Origin: Chlamydiia bacterium
GTDB taxonomy: Bacteria; Chlamydiota; Chlamydiia; Chlamydiales; JAAZZY01
Assembly: GCA_014239035.1 (NCBI GenBank)
Contig: JAAZZY010000010.1
Span: forward strand, 1-9,605
Reading direction: 5' to 3'
DNA length: 9,605 nucleotides
This document shows, one piece after another, positions 1 to 5,922 of this stretch (its first letter is position 1; each line of letters begins with the position of its first letter). The translations under genes and the position numbers were made by a program. The notes beneath the pieces are model-generated. The model was not told the DNA's origin. It did not search any database and was given only the letters and a program-made list of their open reading frames with translations.

Positions 1-575
1 TCTAAATAATTCTCTATTGAGGTGTCTTCGCCTAACAGCTTCAGAGTAAGGCCTCCTCCCAGAGAAAATCCGATCAGTGATAGAGAGGATTGAGGGTGCT
101 TTTCATTGAGACTAAGAATCACTTCTTTTATGTCTTCACTCAATCCACCATGGTAGGCTCTTTTTGCTAGGCCCTTCCCAGAGCCACACCCTCGAAAATT
201 CATGCGAACGGCCCGTGCCCCTTTTTCTATAATTAGGTATGTTAGGCGCTTTAGGTAAGGAGAGTTATGCGACCCCCCTAGACCATGAAGGATTAAAATA
301 GTTGGGCAGTTTGGTGTCCACTCATTTGGCGTTGAGATCTCAAGAGCAATTTGATCTCCATCAGGTAAAGTTAAAAGATCTCTTTGAGAAGGTGGAGGCT
401 CCACTTGGCCATAGTAATTAGCGATGACTGTTTGTAGGTGGGCATTTTTTATTAAGGGGTGAGGTATAAAAGAATGCTTTAATGAAATACCACTTGTATC
501 GGTTGTGTGTGAACAAGAAGAAAAGAGAGAAGTAATAGTAAAAAAAATGGTAATTAAAAAGAGATTTTTCTTCAT
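1..575 (-). CDS. YheT-like alpha/beta hydrolase lipoprotein, copy A (5' part, runs off the window)
   Basis: ATG at 575 opens a frame of 191 complete codons that continues past the left edge. It aligns without gaps to the full gene at 2238-3287, with about 35 differences in 192 residues by hand count, mostly conservative. Visible are a hydrophobic leader ending in LFSSC (probable lipoprotein cleavage before Cys21), the HGLGGS oxyanion-hole region (residues 97-102), NFRGCGSG, and the nucleophile elbow GFSLGG with Ser171. The Asp and His of the triad would lie outside the window. Residue 175, Asn in the family's usual GFSLGGN, is Gly here. The family (COG0429, YheT/ABHD1-3) comprises predicted esterases or lipases; the substrate is unknown. 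No Shine-Dalgarno is visible, and a good promoter lies just upstream, so the transcript may be nearly leaderless. The open frame argues for a functional paralogue, but its C-terminus cannot be judged here. Confidence 0.88.
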   Translation of the reverse strand, partial: MKKNLFLITIFFTITSLFSSCSHTTDTSGISLKHSFIPHPLIKNAHLQTVIANYYGQVEPPPSQRDLLTLPDGDQIALEISTPNEWTPNCPTILILHGLGGSHNSPYLKRLTYLIIEKGARAVRMNFRGCGSGKGLAKRAYHGGLSEDIKEVILSLNEKHPQSSLSLIGFSLGGGLTLKLLGEDTSIENYL

Positions 576-587
576 AAACGGGTAAAA

Positions 588-618
588 ATTATATGTTACG
601 CATCTAATTTTACGTCAA
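588..618 (-). promoter_or_regulatory. candidate promoter for hydrolase copy A
   Basis: On the minus strand TTGACG (613-618) and a perfect TATAAT (588-593) are separated by 19 bases. Transcription would start near 581, only about six bases before the ATG at 575, which fits the lack of a Shine-Dalgarno sequence. The spacer is longer than the ideal 17, so the pairing of these two boxes is uncertain. The equivalent region of copy B has no such pair. Confidence 0.4.
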
Positions 619-692
619 TGTATGCTCATTTTTACTAGTACACACTTTGAGTTTGGAACGCTACAATCTAATTAACAAATTGATTAAAGATT

Positions 693-762
693 TCTGAATA
701 ATCGATTCGAACCAGCGATCAATTGATTAATAGTCAAGGCTCTAACGCTGATCTGTATCAGA
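693..762 (-). pseudogene. decayed tRNA-Asn copy
   Basis: This is a relic of the tRNA-Asn at 3450-3521. The T-loop, anticodon loop and D-loop blocks are still recognisable (for example GATTCGAACCAGCGA on the plus strand). One base is missing at the 5' side of the anticodon stem. The T stem has two mismatches and the D stem one. Acceptor pairs 6 and 7 are broken, and the anticodon reads ATT instead of GTT. The upstream -10 element TATAAG of the intact gene is CATCAG here (772-777) in a gap-free alignment. A functional tRNA is therefore unlikely. Two acceptor pairs changed on both sides (C-G to T-A and G-C to A-T). Confidence 0.85.
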
Positions 763-804
763 AATTGAAAGCTGATGGTAGCTGAGCATGGCAATATTTT
801 GCAA

Positions 805-934
805 TCAGTCTCTTCTTCTTTAGAAGAGATAAATCGTTTCTTAAAGATAGCAGCTATTTGAGCTTTAGATAGTCTAGGATTGCTAAATAAGTTTCTAGAG
901 AAACAACATCCGAAGTGTCATGTCTAATGCAATG
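805..934 (-). pseudogene. 3' remnant of the AsmA-like gene (duplicate of the end of 3576-4412)
   Basis: It follows the tRNA relic exactly as the intact AsmA-like gene follows the intact tRNA. Shared blocks include TTTGCAAT just before the stop, the CTTCTTCTT run that encodes the poly-Glu tail, GTTTCTA (from 891, matching 3676) and CATGT.TAAT..AATG (ending at 934, matching 3720). The stop TGA is retained at 805-807. Indels destroy the reading frame, and only about the last 45-50 codons are represented, so this fragment never had a start of its own. It marks the right boundary of the duplicated unit. Confidence 0.75.
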
Positions 935-970
935 GAAAGTTATTAAGATCTTCCAGAAATTAAAATAAGA

Positions 971-1005
971 ACCTTATGTTTAGTATTTGTTCTAAAACAT
1001 AAGGT
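971..1005 (-). terminator. intrinsic terminator of the outer membrane protein gene
   Basis: An 11-bp perfect inverted repeat (971-981 and 995-1005, ACCTTATGTTT and its complement) has a 13-base loop that can pair a little further. It starts 26 bases past the stop codon at 1031. On the minus strand the stem is followed by TCTTATTTTAATTT, a T-rich tail. The stem is AT-rich, so strength is uncertain. Confidence 0.65.
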
Positions 1006-1030
1006 CCTTATGGGTTATGCGCAACAGCTC

Positions 1031-1786
1031 CTAAAAAGAATAGTATGCTATTAAATTTGCAGCTGAAGATAGGCCATAGAAACCAAGAGTATAGACCTCT
1101 AGACGCATACCAAAATTCGTTGTCAATTGTGAGCGTATTCCATACCCCTGACCATATAGAATATGCCAGGTATTTGTTTTATCATTACCGGTGGTGGGAG
1201 CGTTGAAGATACCCCCACTCTCGAAAGTTGTTTTTGTTCTATGATATCCAAACGAAAGGCCAGCGAGAACATAGGGAGAAAAACATTTATGGATGGGAAG
1301 TGCCAGAAGTGTACGTGGACCAAACTGTAAGTACATAGCCTTTTTATTGGACTTGCTAGATTGACCAAAAGTGTCAACCGTCAGAGTCTCTGAGAGGGTA
1401 TTCTTTTGAGGCCAAGCTGATCCTGCGTAATAGAGCTCAAAAGAAAGCATTTCATTGAGTTGATAGCCGGCTATTCCAAGGAAACCTATGGCAGGACGGG
1501 TTTGTTTCTCCTCAGATGTTTGTGAATCTGGTGCAGCTCCTCCCGTAAACGAAGATTGAATATCTCTTTTGGATAATTGTTCGTTAATTTCTCCCCCAAA
1601 GGCTACATAAAAGGCAGGATTGATTGCCTGTAAAATTTTAAAATTGGGCTGTGCTTGAGGGTTCTTTTGCCGATTAGAATTACTGGATTGAGATATATAT
1701 TCAGAGTGATTCTCTAACGAAAATCCATAAGAAAAACAGGCGGTTAAAGCGGCAACAGCAAGCCAAAATTTAGTGCGGGTAAACAT
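1031..1786 (-). CDS. secreted beta-barrel outer membrane protein (hypothetical)
   Basis: A 251-residue protein with a clear signal peptide: basic start MFTRTK, hydrophobic core, likely cleavage near residue 23 after FSYGFS. After a polar Ser/Asn/Gln-rich stretch (24-47) come alternating amphipathic strands with turns. Examples are FYVAFGGEI, PAIGFLGIAGYQL, LSFELYYAG, AMYLQFGPRTLLAL, SPYVLAGLSFGYH, YGIRSQLTTNFGMRLEVYTLGFYGL and LIAYYSF. The last residue is Phe, the usual BAM recognition end of outer membrane proteins. Size and strand count suit a small OmpA-type or porin-family barrel of roughly eight strands. I do not recognise a named family. The start is supported by GGAG (1794-1797), seven bases before the ATG. 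The gene has its own terminator and lies between the two copies of the hydrolase duplication, so it may itself be part of the repeated unit. Function unknown. Confidence 0.85.
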   Translation of the reverse strand: MFTRTKFWLAVAALTACFSYGFSLENHSEYISQSSNSNRQKNPQAQPNFKILQAINPAFYVAFGGEINEQLSKRDIQSSFTGGAAPDSQTSEEKQTRPAIGFLGIAGYQLNEMLSFELYYAGSAWPQKNTLSETLTVDTFGQSSKSNKKAMYLQFGPRTLLALPIHKCFSPYVLAGLSFGYHRTKTTFESGGIFNAPTTGNDKTNTWHILYGQGYGIRSQLTTNFGMRLEVYTLGFYGLSSAANLIAYYSF

Positions 1787-2237
1787 AATAAAACTCCAAT
1801 ATCATCTTACAACGCCTATGTTATAGAATTATTAGTTATTTTTTTGTAGTTATTTTTTTAAAATTTTTTCCAAGTGCTGTGCGGCTTATTTTTTTGGAAC
1901 TAGTCACGCAGAGGAGTTTTTGAGGGAGTAAATAATTATGAGTCAAGCACGGCACACCACACAATATGATGAGCAAAGAGTCCTTACTCATTACGCGGCA
2001 AAATAATTGGGTCTAGACATTAATAACTATTGCTTGTGTAGATTGTGGCTAAATCCAAAAGTTCTCTTTCGCAGATTTAGTCTTTAGTACATGGTCGAAC
2101 CGTCACTCCCTCCTCATAGTTCTATATTTTTTAAAAAAGAGTTACAGATTATGAGAAATGATTCCTTAAAGCGCACTGTGTATTTTTAAGAATGCTTGCA
2201 GCAATATCTTTCTCTATGGGAGCAAATATAGAATTTG
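1787..2237. other. intergenic region with no convincing gene
   Basis: This 451-base stretch separates the outer membrane protein gene from the end of hydrolase copy B. Next to the former it holds a possible -10 (TATAAC on the minus strand, 1820-1825) and a tandem AT-rich repeat. A 22-codon plus-strand frame (1938-2006) starts nine bases after GAGGGAG but ends in TAA. Stops then recur in that frame at about the random rate. No clear terminator is seen after the hydrolase stop at 2238. It may contain the left boundary of the duplicated unit. Confidence 0.6.
1833..1859. repeat. two tandem 13-base AT-rich repeats upstream of the outer membrane protein gene
   Basis: TAGTTATTTTTTT occurs at 1833-1845 and again at 1847-1859, a period of 14. 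Read on the minus strand these are A-tracts just upstream of the possible -10 at 1820-1825. The position would suit an UP-like element or a regulator site; neither is proven. Confidence 0.6.
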
Positions 2238-3287
2238 TTAATCGAGTTCAAGCCAGGTCAAAATCTGATTATCCATCCACCGAAAGTGACTTTTTTTGGG
2301 GTTACCTAAAAAACCCATATGTCCTCCTCTCTTAGTAATGATAAGTTCAATATTATCAGGAAGGTCCTCTGAGCTGAGCAAGGATCCATTGACAAGAGGG
2401 TCATCTTTAGCAAAGAGAAGATGTGTTTTTAGGGTGATATTAGGAATAAGATCTTTCGAACTGCATTTTGCATAATAGTCTTTTACGTTTTCAAAGCCAT
2501 AATAGGGGGCTGTGAATATCTCATCGAACTCATAGAGTGATTTGCAATGTTCAAGAGATTGTAAAAGCTCATCTGGAAACATTTCTTTTTGTTCTTTGAC
2601 CATATCTGTCAAACCGCGCAAAAAGGATCTTTGGTAAAAGGAGTTTGAAAATTTTTGAAAACGTATCGCTGAATCTTCAAGAGAAATAGCTGGGCAAACA
2701 GCAATTGCCTTTTCTAAATAGCTATCTATCGTAGTGTCTTCACCTAAAAGCTTCAGAGCAACGTTTCCGCCCAAGGAAAATCCAACCAGTGAAAGAGGGG
2801 ACTCAGGAGACTTTTCATTGAGAGTAAGAATCACTTCTTTTAGATCTTCACTCACGCCGCCGTGATAGCCTCTTTTTGCGAGGCCCTTCCCAGAGCCACA
2901 CCCTCGAAGATTCATGCGAACGGCGCGTGCTCCTTTTTCTATCACTAGGTGTGTGAGGCGTTTCAGGTAGGTAGAGTCGTGCGATCCTCCTAGGCCATGG
3001 AGCATTAAAATGGTTGGACAGCTCTGTGTCCACTCATTTGGCGTTGAAATCTCAAGAGAAATTTGATCTCCATCAGGCAAAGTTACAAGCTCTCTTTGAG
3101 AATGTGGGGCCTCCACTTGACCGTAGTAGTTGCCGATGATTGTTTGGAGGTGGCCATTTTTCATTAAGGGGTGAGGTATAAAAGAATGATTCAATGAAAT
3201 GCCACTTGTATCCGTTGTGCGCGAACAGGAGCAAAAGAGGCAAGTAATAGTAAAAAAAATAGTAATTAAAAAAAGATTTTTCTTCAT
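2238..3287 (-). CDS. YheT-like alpha/beta hydrolase lipoprotein, copy B
   Basis: A full-length 349-residue member of the COG0429 YheT/ABHD family. The leader MKKNLFLITIFFTIT is followed by a lipobox-like LFCSC, so lipidation at Cys21 and membrane attachment are likely. Family signatures in order: HPLMKNGHLQTI (39-50), HGLGGS (97-102), NLRGCGSG (126-133), YHGG.SEDL (141-149), the nucleophile elbow GFSLGGN with Ser171 (169-175), AKDDPLV with the acid at Asp295 or Asp296, and GGHMGF with His323. All triad positions are present, so an active serine hydrolase, probably an esterase or lipase, is expected; its substrate is unknown. The length is close to other YheT proteins once the lipoprotein leader is counted. 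A tandem paralogue lies at 1-575. It follows tRNA-Asn on the same strand and may receive read-through from it. No Shine-Dalgarno precedes the ATG. Confidence 0.9.
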   Translation of the reverse strand: MKKNLFLITIFFTITCLFCSCSRTTDTSGISLNHSFIPHPLMKNGHLQTIIGNYYGQVEAPHSQRELVTLPDGDQISLEISTPNEWTQSCPTILMLHGLGGSHDSTYLKRLTHLVIEKGARAVRMNLRGCGSGKGLAKRGYHGGVSEDLKEVILTLNEKSPESPLSLVGFSLGGNVALKLLGEDTTIDSYLEKAIAVCPAISLEDSAIRFQKFSNSFYQRSFLRGLTDMVKEQKEMFPDELLQSLEHCKSLYEFDEIFTAPYYGFENVKDYYAKCSSKDLIPNITLKTHLLFAKDDPLVNGSLLSSEDLPDNIELIITKRGGHMGFLGNPKKSHFRWMDNQILTWLELD

Positions 3288-3449
3288 AAATTTGGTGAAA
3301 CTTATTAAAAGTATGCGCTAGCGCTCTAGCCTTCAATAATAAAATATTTTGATTGTAATGTTATGAGAAGAATTTAAACGTTCATCAGGAAACCCTACAC
3401 ACTAGTGTTCCCTTTTCAAAAATTTCTATTTTTAATTCAAGGACTAAAA

Positions 3450-3521
3450 CTCCGGATGCTGGATTCGAACCAGCGACCAATTGATTAACAGTCAACTGCT
3501 CTACCGCTGAGCTAATCCGGA
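3450..3521 (-). tRNA. trnN: tRNA-Asn (GTT)
   Basis: The reverse complement folds into a complete 72-base cloverleaf. The acceptor stem TCCGGAT/ATCCGGA has seven perfect pairs and discriminator G. The other arms are the D stem GCTC/GAGC, an anticodon stem closing the loop CTGTTAA with anticodon GTT, and the T arm GCTGG-TTCGAAT-CCAGC. CCA is not encoded. It sits 54 bases downstream of the AsmA-like gene and 162 bases upstream of hydrolase copy B, all on the minus strand. The decayed second copy at 693-762 makes this the only functional tRNA in the window. Confidence 0.97.
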
Positions 3522-3535
3522 TCAAAAATTGAGCG

Positions 3536-3541
3536 CTTATA
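3536..3541 (-). promoter_or_regulatory. candidate -10 element of the tRNA-Asn promoter
   Basis: TATAAG on the minus strand lies 14 bases before the mature tRNA 5' end, giving a start near 3529. No good -35 sits at 17 bases; TTGCAA occurs at about 21. In the gap-free alignment with the relic tRNA copy this hexamer has become CATCAG, which fits loss of transcription there. Confidence 0.4.
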
Positions 3542-3575
3542 CTAGCTCAGCAGGGTAATACTTTGCAATTGGTTT

Positions 3576-4412
3576 TCACTCAGGCTCTTCTTCTTCTTCT
3601 CTTTTCGAAGATGTAAATATTTTCTTGAAAAAACCTGTGGTTTGAATTTTGCTTGGGGCGGGAAGGTCAAGAAATGTTTCTAAAGAGATGGCATCAGCTG
3701 AGCCATGTTTAATAAAAATGTTTTTGAGCCAGTGGACGGGAAGGGTTGGAAGAGTCTCTATCACGTGCTTAAAGCCTGAAAGAGAGGCAAAGTGCTTTAA
3801 AAGTGTTGTGGTAATAAGTGAGGCAATCTGACCACTTGAGATAGGTTGCCCTGTTCCGACATTATCAATTTCTATTTGTTTGACTATTGGAAGGTCTGTA
3901 ACGCCTGCTGTTAAAAAGGGATTGCGGTAGGAGAAATTGACATCTCGAAGCAGGATCTTTTTAATGATGACAGGTCTTTTATGTTCTTTGCCTTCGGGGT
4001 GACGTGCTTCGGCTCTAGTATGGATATTGCCAATGATTGTCTTGATATTACTTTTTGATCCAACGATGTTGTACATATCTACAATAAAATCCACGCGGTC
4101 TAGATAAATTTCATCAATAACAAGTGTTTTTTTAAACCAGTTGATGAACTTGACTCTAAAATCAATGACGCGGGTCATAATGGCATATCTACTAGCATCT
4201 CTAGAGCGAAGAGGGTTTACAATGCCTACATCTTTTCCAGTAACGCTAGATAAGGACAATGAAATATCTACATCACCAATAGTCACTGGGTTATTGATGA
4301 TAGTTGAAAGAAAAAAGCTTGTAGCAGGGACGCGGTAGTGATAAGTAAAAAAGCAGCAGGCCGAGAAAATAATAACAACGATGTAAATAAGAGTTCTAAT
4401 AAAGCCAAACAT
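3576..4412 (-). CDS. AsmA-like membrane-anchored protein
   Basis: A 278-residue protein with one N-terminal transmembrane segment (about residues 5-24) and a periplasmic remainder. The region NPVTIGDVDISLSLSSVTGKDVGIVNP (41-67), followed by YAIMTRVIDFRVKFINWFKKTLVIDEIYLDRVDFIVD (76-112), follows the AsmA/TamB/YdbH N-terminal pattern. That pattern is an anchor, a Gly-x-x-(hydrophobic)-x-NP turn and then a VI-x-x-I-x-L-x-x-(V/P) strand. Members of that superfamily build or move lipids in the cell envelope; the assignment here is by pattern only. It is far shorter than full AsmA or TamB. The end is a highly acidic EEEEEPE tail encoded by a CTT-rich run. It starts two bases after the Nif3-like stop, so the two are probably co-transcribed, without a strong ribosome site. 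A remnant of its 3' end is found at 805-934. Confidence 0.72.
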   Translation of the reverse strand: MFGFIRTLIYIVVIIFSACCFFTYHYRVPATSFFLSTIINNPVTIGDVDISLSLSSVTGKDVGIVNPLRSRDASRYAIMTRVIDFRVKFINWFKKTLVIDEIYLDRVDFIVDMYNIVGSKSNIKTIIGNIHTRAEARHPEGKEHKRPVIIKKILLRDVNFSYRNPFLTAGVTDLPIVKQIEIDNVGTGQPISSGQIASLITTTLLKHFASLSGFKHVIETLPTLPVHWLKNIFIKHGSADAISLETFLDLPAPSKIQTTGFFKKIFTSSKREEEEEPE

Positions 4413-4414
4413 AT

Positions 4415-5176
4415 TTAAAAAGGGTTCTCTACATCTATAAATTGATGCTTTAGATTAAATTTTGTAGAAAGATGTTCTCCCAAAGCTTTGGGTCCAATTT
4501 TTTCAGTGTGCGCGTGCCCCATTGCAAAAAAATTAATCTTTTGTTCAAAAGCTATATGCCAAATAGGTTCATCAAACGAACCTGTAATAAAAGCATCAAC
4601 GCCACTATCGATTGCTTTTTCAATTTCACGGTGAGCTCCACCTGAGATAAGAGCTGCTCTTTTAATGTTCTTTGGTCCGCCGGGTGCGGAGTGCGCAGGG
4701 TGAGAATAAAACTCTTCTAAGCTCTTCTGAAACCCTTCTACGCTCATATTGTTTACAGATCCAGTCACACCAATGTGTGAGTCGCCACACCTAGGGCCAA
4801 AGCCCTGCAGATTATCCCAGCCCATATCTTTTGCGGCCTTCCAGTTGTTGCCCCATTCTTTGTGGCAATCTAGCGGTAGGTGGTAGGCAAGTAGGGTAAT
4901 CCCATTATCTAAAAGCTTAAATATTTTTTCTTTCTTTATTCCAATTATTCGATAGCTATCTTTTTCCCAAAAAAGACCGTGGTGAACAATAAGCACTTGG
5001 GGTTTTAAATCTAAGGCTTTGTTAATGGTTTCTAGGCTTGCTGAAACAGCAGTTGCAACAGATTCAACAGGACTATTTTGCCCTTCTATTTGAAGACCGT
5101 TTGGACAAAAATCATCAATTGTTGATACTTCTAACTCATCATTTAAGTATTTGATGAGCTCATATAAATCTGTCAT
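4415..5176 (-). CDS. Nif3-like dinuclear metal-centre protein (YbgI family)
   Basis: A 253-residue member of the NIF3/YbgI (DUF34) family, close to the usual length of the short form. It begins with the typical LYELIKYLNDE and FCPNGLQIEG (residues 23-32). The metal ligands expected from E. coli YbgI are all in register: His65 and His66 in VHHGLFW, Asp103 in YHLPLD, His221 and Glu225 in GHAHTE. The family's usual ITGE near 197-200 reads ITGS here. These proteins form toroidal hexamers with two metals per subunit. Their cellular role is still debated (GTP cyclohydrolase I-type homologue or metal-binding repair functions have been proposed). The gene is the first of the minus-strand unit Nif3, AsmA-like, tRNA-Asn, hydrolase, and is divergent from rpiA across 62 bases. 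No obvious Shine-Dalgarno precedes the ATG. Confidence 0.93.
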   Translation of the reverse strand: MTDLYELIKYLNDELEVSTIDDFCPNGLQIEGQNSPVESVATAVSASLETINKALDLKPQVLIVHHGLFWEKDSYRIIGIKKEKIFKLLDNGITLLAYHLPLDCHKEWGNNWKAAKDMGWDNLQGFGPRCGDSHIGVTGSVNNMSVEGFQKSLEEFYSHPAHSAPGGPKNIKRAALISGGAHREIEKAIDSGVDAFITGSFDEPIWHIAFEQKINFFAMGHAHTEKIGPKALGEHLSTKFNLKHQFIDVENPF

Positions 5177-5238
5177 GATTACGATTGAGTTTTTTTCTCT
5201 AATGGATTAAATCTAAATATAACCTGTAGGAAAGAATT

Positions 5239-5922
5239 ATGTCTAATGATAATGCAAAACAAGCTGCAGGATACAAAGCTGCTGAGCTTGTTGAAGATGG
5301 AATGAAAGTAGGTCTTGGAACTGGGTCGACGGCATACTTCTTCATCGAGAAGCTTATAGAGCGATGCAAAGCAGGTTTAAAGATTGAGGCGATTGCAACA
5401 TCGAAAAAATCATCAGAGCAGGCAGAAGCTGGAGGGATCAAGCTTATCTTGCCTGAGCAGCTGCAATGTTTAGATATTGATATTGACGGAGCAGATGAAA
5501 TTGATCATCATAAGCAGATGATTAAAGGAGGAGGGGGAGCTCTTTTCAGAGAAAAGATTATTGCTTGTGCAGCAAAAGAAATGATTGTTGTCATTGATGA
5601 AACTAAACTGGTAGAAAAACTTGGCGCTCACCCTTTGCCTATTGAAATTACTCCTTATGGTCACCCCTCTATTATTGAAAAGCTTCGGCGATTGGAGGTA
5701 TGTGGAGAGGTTCGAAGGGATGGTGAAAAGCTCTATTTAACTGATAACGGCAACCTGATCTTAGATGCAAATATGGGAGGCTATACTCAGAGTTTACAAG
5801 AGCTTGACCAAAAAATTTTAAGCATCCCAGGCGTCATAGAGTCTGGCTTTTTTTGGAACTTAGCTGGTCGCGTTGTTGTTGGTTATAATGATGGGCATGC
5901 AGAAGTTAAGGAGAGTCTATGA
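5239..5922 (+). CDS. rpiA: ribose-5-phosphate isomerase A
   Basis: Converts ribulose 5-phosphate and ribose 5-phosphate in the non-oxidative pentose phosphate pathway, in the cytosol. At 227 residues it has the usual RpiA length. Phosphate-binding GLGTGSTA (residues 25-32), DIDGADEID (81-89) and KGGGGALFREK (96-106) are intact. Asp83, Asp86, Lys96 and the catalytic base Glu105 match Asp81, Asp84, Lys94 and Glu103 of E. coli with a constant shift of two. IPGVIESGFF near residue 196 is also typical. The ATG follows AGGAAAG at good spacing. The stop TGA overlaps the ATG of the BFN gene (ATGA), so the two are translationally coupled. A weak promoter (TTGAGT near 5185, TAAATC near 5208) could lie in the 62-base divergent gap; it is not convincing. 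Confidence 0.97.
   Translation: MSNDNAKQAAGYKAAELVEDGMKVGLGTGSTAYFFIEKLIERCKAGLKIEAIATSKKSSEQAEAGGIKLILPEQLQCLDIDIDGADEIDHHKQMIKGGGGALFREKIIACAAKEMIVVIDETKLVEKLGAHPLPIEITPYGHPSIIEKLRRLEVCGEVRRDGEKLYLTDNGNLILDANMGGYTQSLQELDQKILSIPGVIESGFFWNLAGRVVVGYNDGHAEVKESL

Larger units (their letters stand above)
1..940. repeat. segmental duplication, copy A (decayed)
   Basis: This stretch has the same order as 2713 to about 3730: hydrolase 5' end, tRNA-Asn, then the 3' end of an AsmA-like gene. The hydrolase part aligns at a constant offset of 2712. The tRNA part aligns at 2759, and the gene end at about 2771 to 2786, so indels lie between the blocks. Similarity fades around 935-950. The left limit lies outside the window. 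Confidence 0.85.
2713..3730. repeat. segmental duplication, copy B (intact)
   Basis: This is the counterpart of 1 to about 940, containing the first 192 codons of the hydrolase, tRNA-Asn and the 3' end of the AsmA-like gene. The repeat certainly extends leftwards beyond 2713 in reality, because copy A is cut by the window edge. The spacer between hydrolase and tRNA is about 47 bases longer here than in copy A. Copy B is judged ancestral because its tRNA and AsmA-like gene are complete. Confidence 0.85.

Noticed and set aside
1123..1377. 84-residue frame on the minus strand
   Set aside because: It lies wholly within the outer membrane protein gene in another frame and has no family features or ribosome site.
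1938..2220. Reading the plus-strand frame at 1938 as a longer decayed gene
   Set aside because: About four in-frame stops over roughly 95 codons is what random AT-rich sequence gives, so there is no positive evidence beyond the first 22 codons.
3073..3336. 87-residue minus-strand frame over the hydrolase start and its upstream region
   Set aside because: It is an out-of-frame shadow of the hydrolase N-terminus; the in-frame protein has the conserved motifs.
693..3521. The two tRNA-Asn copies as attachment sites flanking an integrated element
   Set aside because: Similarity continues on both sides of the tRNA into the hydrolase and the AsmA-like gene, and there is no integrase between the copies. 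A segmental duplication explains this better.
5218..5223. TATAAC as the -10 of rpiA
   Set aside because: A start about seven bases downstream would cut into the AGGAAAG ribosome site, and no -35 lies at the proper distance.
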